A stretch of DNA of 64,000 nucleotides from Chondrus crispus (taxonomy: Eukaryota > Rhodophyta > Florideophyceae > Gigartinales > Gigartinaceae): assembly GCF_000350225.1 (NCBI RefSeq), contig NW_005179300.1, forward strand, positions 339,200 through 403,199, given 5' to 3'. The notes under the pieces are model-generated. The model saw only the letters and a list, made by a program, of their open reading frames with translations, was not told the origin of the DNA and did no database searches. The position numbers and the translations under genes were made by a program. Below are positions 34,047-43,467 of this stretch, piece by piece (within the stretch, counting starts at the first letter, position 1; each line of letters opens with the position of its first letter).

Positions 34047-35095
34047 GTAGTGCAATACGCACCTGAAAGTGGGGGTGAAAAGAAAGGAAAATATTTGGAT
34101 ATGAAAAGTAGTCCGGGTTGGGGGACACACGTGTGAATAACTGCACAGTTTTAATTTTTAATTATTTTATTTTATTTAGTTAATTAGTCGGCATAAATTT
34201 TGCTGACACTACATTAGATCTAGGATCTAGCGCCGCGAGCTACTGTACTGGTTCTGGCGGGGCAATATATACCTTAGCCCTCTGACGACGAAGTCAGTAA
34301 AGGTAACCCGAGTTGCCAGAGTTGAATATCGCCTTGGTCGAAGTCCGTCTCTCCCAAGACGCTCCCTTTTACCACAGATTACGTTATCCTTTGCGCTCGG
34401 GGGTTCCCCTTTTTCTTTTTCCTTTATTACCCATACCCTATCCTTTTCTATCTCTACCACTACTTTTCCCTTAATTGTGTTGGTTCCACTGGAGTTGGTT
34501 GCGACCGATCCGGTGTAGGTGTTTTAGCCATCGGTCAACACGTTGTGTAGCGCTGCTACTGTTTCAAGTTCCGTCGGAAGGCTGTTGCGACGACGCCTCC
34601 GTCGAAGGTCTTACTGTATAAGACAGAGTTCGTACCACCTACCGCGATTGCGATCGCGCTGGTGAGGGTGTTTTTAGCCATCGGGCAACACGTCTGTAGT
34701 AGCGTTGCTACACGGTTACGATCCCGTCGGGTAGTGCTGAACAAGCCCCCGTCGAAGACCTTGAATTATACCCAAGGTGCTGAAGACGCTCGCCGAGCAT
34801 TGGCCTTACAACCCAGCGAACCGCGGTTACATCCTCGTAGACAAGCCCTACCCGCACTCGTCGAGCACTCAAGTCTTCACAAGTCTCTACCACCATTATC
34901 CTCCCGGGCCGGGCATCTTTCCTTACCCCCCGTCGGAGTTGAGCTACCGTGGGCCGCAAGCCCACACAAGGGGAAAGGGAGTCTCGAACGCTCCGTAGCG
35001 CGTGCCATCGGCAGTGGTTGTTGCTGTTGTTGTTTTTCTTCTTCTTGTTTGACCGTCGGACTGTGTTCGCGGCCTGCCAGGCACATTGCACTACA
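34047..35095 (+). repeat. LTR A of gypsy family B
   Basis: 1049 bp, from TGTAGTGCAAT to ATTGCACTACA, perfect 11-bp inverted ends. A TATA box (ATATATA) lies near 34265. It is followed by 63 bp of family-B leader (AAAGTGGTCTCCCGACC), cut off by LTR F at 35159. Closely similar to LTR C and less so to B and D. Its 75-bp left flank and the GGCCC before it are also found before LTR C. Confidence 0.9.
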
Positions 35096-35158
35096 AAAGT
35101 GGTCTCCCGACCTAGAATTGTCTACAGCAAACCCGACCTAGAATTGTGTCGCCGACAG

Positions 35159-35827
35159 TGTAGCATAAACACCCCCAGCGATAGGGGTGTATGCACAGTT
35201 CGACCGAGACCTTTGTCGATCGGGAAGACGGGGGTGAAGCGGGACACCAGCTAACGGCACCGGGCAGCGGGCCCGGGTAGCGTGGTAGAGCGGGAACGGG
35301 GAGGACGCCGGTACGCGCTAGCGGTTCGACGCCTCGACACCCCGGCGCGGTACTCGGTAACGATCCAGTACCGACGGGCGGAGGCGGAGCCGGCTCGTGG
35401 GCGTACCGCGCGCGTCCTCAACCCGCGCTCGGTGCCGCTTCTAAGGTAATTAGTGAGCGTTACCTTAGAAATAAGCGGGGAGTCGGACCTTGACGGTCGG
35501 TGGGTGACAAGTCCGTGCTTGTCCTCCTCCACCGCCGCCGGTCCGCTCCATATTTAATGTACATAATAACCTATCATAATAGTACAGTACCGATGTACTG
35601 TAGCGACGTACTGTAGCGGTCGGTCGACACTGTAATACTGTCAGCCATCGGGGCTGACAGTACACGTGTGTGCGCGCTCTTCGGTCCCGCGCGTACACGT
35701 GTACACGTGCGCCCCCTGTACTCGGGGGTACACGTGGTGGTCCTGTAGAGCATCGAGCCCTACAGTAACCGATCCGATTCTGAGTTGATCTAATCTAAAA
35801 TAATGCCCCAGGGGGGGTTATACTACA
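35159..35827 (-). repeat. LTR F, 3' LTR of gypsy element E2
   Basis: 669 bp on the minus strand, from TGTAGTATAAC (35827) to TTTATGCTACA (35159). Homologous to LTR H. Immediately upstream on its strand is a pol-end-like codon run (VDATVPA, stop) overlapping CTTAAGGGGGGG (35831-35843), the family primer tract. It is inserted into the leader of LTR A. The 5-bp lower flank is GACAG; the matching copy would lie at E2's lost 5' end. Confidence 0.85.
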
Positions 35828-36557
35828 CGGCCCCCCCCTTAAGCGGGGACCGTCGCGTCCACGGATGCTTGTAGGGCATCTCGTGCTTCCTTCCTCGACC
35901 CAAGTCTCGTCCCCTATCTCTCCATCCTCCGTCCGGCGTCTTGCTTTTTTGCTCGTCGTGCGCCCTGTCCCCGTCCACATCCATCCGCTATTCGCCGTCT
36001 CCCTTCACGTGCTCGGCGGGCTTCTTGTCCCTGCCGCCCCGAGCCAGACCTCTTGCACTTGCCTGCTTCCATCCTGTCGCCGCCGTTCTCTTCGGCGGAC
36101 TCCCCTTTACATGTCCAGTGCGCCGCGTTGTCCTACTCTGCCAAGTAGTGGACCTTCTCTCTGCGGGGCTGAATCTCAAGCGGAGTTGAGCTCCGTGCCC
36201 CCCTTGCGCATACATTCGGTTTGACATGCGCCACCTACTCGGTTGCCTGGAAGTACCCCTCATGGGAATGCCGCCGGTCCGCTTCCTCGGCCGTTTCATA
36301 AGTGATGATCCGCTTCGACCCGCGAGACTTGCTCTCATCCTCTGCAGTCCACTTTTCAGCTCCGCACATGAACTCGTATTGTTCTATCTTTCCTTCCCCC
36401 GTGTCGTCCCTACTTTTCTACGGCGGAGTCATGGAACTTTGCCGTGGCAACCCGATCGTGTAGCTCCCGTGTCGCTGCCCTTTTCCGATAGTATCGACAG
36501 TTTTCGTAAACTTGGTGGTCGTCGGCAGCTGCCGCGCAGTAGTCGATGCCAACGTGG

Positions 36558-36909
36558 TCACACTATCGATATTCGGCATTGATCACCGACGTTCTTACGT
36601 ACCACAAAAATTCCCACCTCCATCGCCTCATACAGCACGAGTGCCGTACCTTCGTTGGAGGACGGGGGCGAGAAAGTGTCAGCCATAGCATAGTAGTTGC
36701 GCTGCGGTCCAGTCGTGCCCCTGCTGGTGTCTATGTTCCGTCCCGAGCATGTCCTTGAGCCCAGCCGATCCAACAAAGAGAAAAGACAAATACTTTCCCA
36801 TCTCCGGGTCCTCAGACACGTACGTACTCCCCGACAACTCCGACAACGGCGTCAGGCCGGAGGGTGTCGTTTCGTCCTTCCCCGTGATCCCCAGAGTCCC
36901 CTTCGGCAA
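36558..36909 (-). pseudogene. Fragment of a GT4-type (GT-B) glycosyltransferase
   Basis: Minus strand. One frame gives YLSFLFVGSAGLKDML (36909-36679). A shift later, another gives NYYAMADTFSPPSSNEG followed by TALVLYEAMEVGIFVV and KNVGDQ. The E-x7-E pattern in NEGTALVLYEAM and the preceding NYYAMAD..F..PSS are the nucleotide-sugar-binding signature of retaining GT-B glycosyltransferases. It is too short and frameshifted to act. Sense-oriented within E2 cargo. Confidence 0.6.
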
Positions 36910-37298
36910 CCCGTCGCGCGCGTCTCTAGGGTGGTCTCCTGACGCAAGCGCACCATCACCCTTTCAACCCCCTTGATTCATCGCGTCCGAACGCAAGGAC
37001 ATCCGCCGCTGTCCTTTCCCTGAGTATGCAGTCGACACTGCGCGCGCACAGCGGGGTACGCGAGCTGCGCGGTTCACTCTTACGCGTGTCCGTGACCACG
37101 TGCCAGTGAAACCCTCATCCTTGGCACGATTTCATCGTCTCGGGCTCCGTCTTCACGACTGTGACATGCCGGAAGACCCCGGGCCTTTGTCCTTAGGTCC
37201 TTACGACAGGCGTCACGAAGTGCGGGGCTTCGACGCGTTCGACACGCCGTTCAATTCCTCTCTGGTATTCAATTGGCCAGGGCTGCTCTCAGGAAGAA

Positions 37299-37604
37299 TT
37301 ATATTCGCGAGGATATAGGGTCCCTGTGTGGAGCGCGAGCGTCGCGAATGACGATGCGCGCCATGGTGTCGGCGGAATGGGTAGACTTGTAAGTACTGTA
37401 GCGATCGCCGACGCCATAAATCGTAGTGTTAGTTGTCTGCCACACATCGGTGACCTTCAGTCCGATCTTGCTGTCATGCCCGACACTAGTCCTTTCCGAG
37501 TCGAGGGTTCTCACACTGGGATTGCGTCCTACGCCTATCAGCATGGTGTCAAACAGATTCCCGACGGGCTTGAAATCCTTCTCCTCTGTCCGTATGATCA
37601 GCTC
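37299..37604 (-). pseudogene. Fragment of a pyridine nucleotide-disulphide oxidoreductase (mercuric/glutathione reductase-like)
   Basis: About 100 codons on the minus strand, open from after a TAG. FDTMLIGVGRNPSVRTL matches the end of the NAD-binding domain. TNTTIYGVGDRYSTY is the second FAD-contact motif (usually IYA.GD). THSADTMARIVIRDA is the helix that follows in this superfamily. Neither the redox Cys pair nor the dimerisation domain is present. It is an isolated internal piece, sense-oriented inside E2 cargo. Confidence 0.65.
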
Positions 37605-38609
37605 CTAACACACCTCCGTTGGTGTGTCCGTTCTTCCCGGCTGATCGGTCCCGACTCGCGCCAGTCGGTGCCCCCAGATGGGAAAGCGTAATCGCTCTGT
37701 CAGGACTACCAGTCCAGCCCTCCGATCGTGCACCTTGCCGCGTGTATCGTGGACGTCCCCCGCGCAATCAGAAAATCATCCCAAAAATTGTCATAATTTC
37801 CCGCGAAAACAATTTCTGCCAAAAAATCAGAGCACGGTTCCTGATTGGTGCGCTGTCGTCTGAGGAAGAAATCTTCCCAAAATTAAATCATGGCATGCGC
37901 CGTGATTAGCGACAAAAAGTTCTAATTGGGGCTGACAGTACACGTGTGTGTGCATATATTGGTGCCCCTCCGACCGAGTTGCTCTCGCGCTTACGCCCCT
38001 TCCTTAACTATCCTGGCGACTGTTGAGGCGAACGCAGCCTCACTCGCCTGCTCATCTGAAAACGCCTTTTGCGCGTTTCCTCGCGCACGACCCCTATCGA
38101 TAGGGTCATGACCACGTCGTCCGTCGGGTTATCGGACCCGGATGCGGACTGAGGGCTCGAAGTGAGCCCGAAACTTCTCGGATATTCCGAGACACAAGCA
38201 ACGGGCATTCTGGTCGCTTACTCTGCCCACCGAGGGGCTCTCGTGATTCCACCGCTGATCGCCTCGTTCGTCGGGCGCCCCTCCTCGCCGTGGTTGCTGG
38301 ACTTAACGGATCGTCCGGCCATCCTGTTCGGGGGGGGGGGGGTGTCGTCCGACTTTTCCGATCCGAACGGGGTATTGCAGTCCTCGTATTGTCGGTCATT
38401 ACGAGGGCCCAACATTTTTTTCAGGCAGTTCGTACTGTCCTGTTCTTATGTCTCGCGTCCTTGACGTCCGAGAAGTCAAGACGACTTGACTTGAACGCGT
38501 CCCCGGCTGTGAACCTCCGATAGGGTCCGCCGACCTCCTTCGCTTCCCCTTTTAGTCTGTTCGTGCAGGCTGGGGTTAATCCGCGAAGGAGCGGTTGAGG
38601 GCCCCCCCC

Positions 38610-41600
38610 TTAAGCGTGAACGTCCGCGTTCACGGTTTGGGTGAGGTCCCTGCTGGTACGTCTCCGGAGGCGTTGGGCGTAACGAGACACCAACTCCTCC
38701 GGGACGTGAGTCCGCGCAGTCCAAGTGGGCGCGTCGTAATCCGCCCACTTGATGAGGAACTCCGTAGTTCCGTCTTCCATGACTCGATGTCTCAGTAGCC
38801 GTTCGACGGCATACTGCGTTCCCGCGGTGACCTTATCGGCGAGGTCCCGCGGGGTCGTCGTACTTGCTCGTGGCGCGTCTATCGGAGACTGCGCGTACAC
38901 GCAGCGGTCGGCGGAGACTCGCTCGGTGACCCCATCACGATCGATCGTGATGGTTCGGCGGTCATTGGCGAGCACACGGTAGGGTCCGACAGCGGGCGAG
39001 GCGAGCTTGTTCGACGTCTTAGCCCCATCGGTGGGGTTGAGATATACGTATTCTCGGGGACGGAGCCGGGAATTAATACGTCATATGCGCTTATCGAAGT
39101 CGCGCTTGTAGCGAGCCTGCGTCCGACGCAGGCTCCCGTAGGCCTTTTGGATAGTCGAGTCCAAGGTCTTGAGGAACTCGGCACGTTGGTTCCCCCTATC
39201 GGAAGGGGGCGCGTCGCCGTCCGCCCGTTGGAGAGAGAACTCCGGCGGTGGCCTGCTGAGCACGAGCTCAAACGGCGTGGTGCGTGTGGTGCGATGTACG
39301 TGGGAGTTGTACGCATACGTAAGCGGCCCCACGTACACATCCCAGTCGTCCTGGTGTTCACCCACGTAGTTCCGCAGCATCGGGGCGATTGTTCGGTTAT
39401 ATCGCTCGACTTGCCCGTTCGTCTGGGGATGGTACGCCGAAGTGTACAAATTCGTTATCCCAGAACGCGGCACGTGCTGTGGAAGAACTTGGCATTAAAC
39501 TGAGGGCCGTTGTCCGAAAGCAACGTGCGAGGGACGCCATACTTGAACACCCACGAGTCGCAGAAAGCAACTGCGACCGTGTACGCTGTTATCGTGCGGA
39601 GCGCAACGACTTGCGTCAGCTTACTGAAGCGGTCCGTAATCTCGAGCAGGAATCGTTTTCCTGTCTTCGTCTTGGGGAGCGGCCCCAAGATGTCGATTGC
39701 GAGGCTCTCGAGGGGCCTCGTAGCTGGAAACAATCTCAATCGGTTGAGATGTTTCCTCAGGTTGACCCGGTTCATCGCGCAGGTTCGACACCCTCGCACC
39801 GTGGCTGCTACGTCTGCAGCCAGGTGGGGCCAGTAGTACTCGCGTCGAAGTGCGTAGTACATACGGTTCTGGCCCGGGTGCCCCGCGATGGCCGGGTTGT
39901 GGCACAGGCGAAGGACACTGGCGCGAAGCGTCCGAGGTACCACCACCAGAACGATATCAGGGTCGAAGGGGTGTCTCCGTTTGAGCACCCCTTGGTGGTC
40001 CTCGAAGAACGCGGAGTCCCGGGACTCTGACTGTCGTGCCAAAACGGTTTGGCAGAAGTCATCCACGCGTTGCTCCTCGGCTATCTCCTCTATCGTAAGA
40101 GGGGCCGGAAGGTCGTCCTGCGGTGGGGCGACCGGGGCGTCGAGCACGCCAGCGTCGGGGTCTTCGGCGCGCTGGATGTCGGCGGCGTCGAACTCGTCGT
40201 TCTCCTCCTAAAACTCATTGGGTCCTTGGAGAGCAGGGGCTTCGTCGTCGCCTCTCGGTTCGTCGCGCGTCCGTACGCGCGACCTTGTTCGGGCTTTGGC
40301 TTGGTTCCGTGTCGTTACGAAGACATGGACGGCCTGATGATCACAACTCGCGGTACAAGAGTGGTCCGCGAGCTCGTTCGATACGTCTCGAACTGTCGTG
40401 CCCCCGTCGAAAGTGGGGATGTCGTCATCCACCTCGACGGTGGGGCGAGGGTCATCGGCGATCTTCGGCGACACGAGTCGTGACAGGGCATTGGGCACCT
40501 GATGCACGCGTCCGGGGCGGTACTGAATGGTGAAATCGTATTCTGCCAGACGTAGCTGCCACCGGGTGAGCCTTCCGGAACTCTCGGTGAATGACATGAG
40601 CCATCGGAGGGCGTCATGGTCCGTCCGTACGGTGAACTTCGTGCCCTCTACGTACGGCCGTAGTGTGCGGACGGCCCACACTACGGCGAAGCACTCGCGT
40701 TCGGTAGCGCTGTAGTTGCGCTCACTATGGGACAGTGAGTACGACCAATACCCCACGGGGCGCCAGTCGTTCGGCTCTTCGTGCCCCTGAAGTAAGGTGC
40801 AGCCGAGTTGGTAGGCACTCGCGTCGGTGTCTATCATGTACAGACGACCGTGCCGGGGCAACGCGAGGATCGGCGGGGCGATCATGCACTTCTTAAGGTT
40901 CTCGAACGCCTGAAGTTGCAGCTCCGTGGGGTTATAGAAATCGGGATCCAAATCCTTGCGCGTCATGTCGGTCAGAGGACGCGCAATCTTAGCAAACCCC
41001 TTAACGAATCGACGGTATAAGTTACACGCCCCGAGGAACGAGCGCACTTGGGTCAACGTCCTTGGGAACGTGAAAGTCTTGAATGCGTCGGCCGCCGTAT
41101 CAGCCACGCTCAACTTGCCTGGGGAGATGACGTGCCCCAGGTAGTGCACCTTCGGTCGGAAGAAGCTGCACTTCTTGAGCTTAAGGGAGATACCGGAACT
41201 CCGCAGTAAGCTCAAGACGGTATCGAGATGCCTCGCGTGTTCTCCGTGCGTACGGGAGAACACGATCACGTCGTCGAGATAGACGAGGCATATTTGCCAG
41301 CGGACTCCGGAGAGTATTATGTCGAGCGCACGTTGGAAGGTGGCCGGTGCCCCTTTGAGTCCAAACGGCATGCGCAAGTGGCGAAACGTGCCCATGTGCG
41401 TCGTAAACGTGGTCTTATCCCGGTCTTCCGGAGCGACCGAGATCTGCCAATAACCGGAATTGCAGTCCAACGTGGTGAAGACGGCTGCATCTCCTAACGA
41501 GTCGATGCAGTCGTCCATCCGTGACAGTGGATACGAATCCGCTGCCGTCTTCGCGTTGAGACGCCGGTAGTCCACGCAGAACCGAAGAGAGCCGTCTTTC

Positions 41601-42165
41601 TTCGGTACGAGCACCACGGGGGACGCCCACTCGGTGCTCGCGGGTTCGATAACCCCTGCGTTCAACATCTTGTTGACCTCCTTCGCGACTATTTCGCGCA
41701 TGGCCGGGCCCTTCCGATAGGGCATAGAACGAATCGGTTTCGTTCCCGGTTCGAGGGGAATGCGGTGCTCCGTGGCTTGGATCGTTCCAAGCGCACCGCT
41801 CCACAGACTCGAGTGCTTACGGAGCATCTCGAGTACGTGGCCACGGAGCTTGTCATCGTCGATGTATGACAGGTCGATCTCTTTTTCCCAATCCATCGGT
41901 GGATTTTCGGGATCCTTTTGCTGGGGGAGTACAGTACCCCTCGCCGTCGGTTGGCATAAAGGCGACCGTTCGTCCGGGTCGGCCCCCTGCCCCCGGCGGT
42001 GGTCTTATCGTCGGAGTTGGGTCGGCCAACTCCTACCCCGCCGACTTGATCGGTCAAGTCGGTCAGGTGTAGCGCGTGCGCGATCCCCTCGGCGACCTTA
42101 CGTTCGGGAGTGAGGATCGCGAGGGGGTTGCGCTTCGCGTATCCCACGACGGTGTGCTTCGGAAG
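38610..42165 (-). pseudogene. Ty3/gypsy chromovirus E2 pol, frameshifted
   Basis: Minus strand, 5'-truncated at 42165 by insertion of LTR B. A protease-RT linker is recognisable (KHTVVGYAKRNPLAILTPER). RT and RNase H are intact in 41896-40208 ([33 protein letters not shown]). The integrase lies in 40147-39455 (HPGQNRMYYALR to CRTCAMNR finger; [18 protein letters not shown]) and 39473-39081 ([10 protein letters not shown]). The chromodomain is in 38975-38610 (YAVERLLRHRV to HVPEELVSRY), and pol ends VNADVHA. Shifts near 40200, 39465 and 39070 inactivate it. Closest relative is E1. Confidence 0.9.
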
Positions 42166-43220
42166 TGTAGTGCAATACGCACCTGGAAAGGGGGGTGAAA
42201 AGAAAGGAAAACATTTGGATATGAAAAGTAGTCCGGGTTTGGGGGACTCACGTGTGAATAATTGCACAGTTTTAATTTTTAATTATTTTATTTTATTTAG
42301 TTAATTAGTTGGCATTAATTTTGCTGACACTAGATTAGATCTAGGATCTAGCGCCGCGAGCTACTGTACTGGCTCCGGCCGGGCGATATATACCTTAGCC
42401 CTCTGACGACCAAGTCAGTAAAGGTAACCCGAGTTGCCGGAGTTGAATGTCGCCTTGGTCGAAGTCCGTCTCTACCAAGACGCTCCCTTTTACCTAAGCC
42501 TACGGCATCCTCTATCGCTCGGGGTTCCCGTTTCTCTTTCTTTTATTTCCCTATCCTTTTCTATCTCTAATTCTACCTATTTTTCCCTTATCTTGTGTTG
42601 GTGCCATCGGCCTCGGTTGCGACCGAACCGGTGTAGGTGTTTCGAGCCATCGGGCGGCACAGTTGACGTAGCGCTGCTACTGTGACCCATTTTCCGACGG
42701 AGACCGTTGCAACGACGTCTCCGTCGAAGGGCTCCGTCGTATTACGAGCCATTGTTGGTACCATCGGTGTCGGTTGCGACCGAACCGGTGTAGGTGTTTC
42801 GAGCCATCGGGCGGCACAGTTGACGTAGCGCTGCTACTTTCATTTCATCCCGACGGGCTGCGTTGCGACGCCCCCGTCGAAGGCCTTGTCGCGTTACAAG
42901 GTGTCGAAGAAGCTCAACGAGCATTGGCCTTACAACCCAGTGGAATCGGGGTATCTACGTACGCACCCCACCCCACACTCGTCGAGCAATTCTCTTCGCA
43001 AGTCTCTACCACACCGATCCCGGGCCGGGCTATTTCTCTGTGCCCCCTCCCCCCCATCAGGGATCCGAGCTACTACGAGTCGCAAGCTCGTTTAAACGGA
43101 GAAGGGAGAGTCGGACACTCCGTAGCGCTGTGGCATCGGCAGTTCTTCTTTTTGTTGCTGTTGTTGTTTTTGCTGGACCATCGGACCGCGGTCTCTGCCC
43201 GACAGGCGCATTGCACTACA
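42166..43220 (+). repeat. LTR B, 5' LTR of the gag-pol element
   Basis: 1055 bp, TGTAGTGCAAT to ATTGCACTACA. It contains an internal ~155-bp imperfect tandem duplication (GGTTGCGACCGAACCGGTG at 42615 and 42773) and GTAGCGCTGCTAC dyads. It is inserted into E2; the flank before it is GGAAG. It leads directly into the family-B leader and gag. Confidence 0.9.
42386..42392 (+). promoter_or_regulatory. LTR TATA box
   Basis: ATATATA, 220 bp into LTR B, conserved at the same place in A (34265-34271), C (55147-55153) and, inverted, D (near 60880). It is followed by a conserved CTCTGACGACCAAGTCAGTAA dyad region. Likely the element's core promoter. Confidence 0.6.
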
Positions 43221-43467
43221 AAAGTGGTCTCCAGACCTAGAATTTTGTTTACTGTGCAGGAGACCCGATCAAGACTTTTTCCTACGACAGTCCCGGTCTG
43301 GAGACGCACTACAAAAGTGATCTCCCGACCTACAATTGCGTACAGGAGACCCGACCTAGAAACTGCGTAAGCTGAAACGGACTACAGGAGTTGTCTCTGC
43401 GACGTAAGTTCATTCAGGTGCTGTAGCGTTTTCTATTTTTTCTTTGTGTTAAGTTAGGTTCTTTTTT
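43221..43467 (+). other. Family-B leader with candidate primer-binding site
   Basis: Begins AAAGTGGTCTCC(A/C)GACC in both A and B. TGGTCTCC a few bases after the LTR is the likely tRNA-binding site. The junction is duplicated about 90 bp later (CACTACAAAAGTGATCTCCC near 43303), each copy followed by a GGAGACCC word complementary to GGTCTCC. Gag starts at 43468. Confidence 0.5.

Larger units (their letters stand above)
35843..38600 (-). other. E2 post-pol cargo region with captured gene fragments
   Basis: 2.75 kb between the E2 pol end/purine tract (38602-38613) and a second pol-end/purine tract beside LTR F. In the sense of the element (minus) it carries fragments resembling an oxidoreductase (37604-37299) and a GT4 glycosyltransferase (36909-36558). 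The rest is unassigned. An AT-rich patch at 37765-37920 differs in composition from the element. The arrangement suggests host sequence captured by the retrotransposon. Confidence 0.6.
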
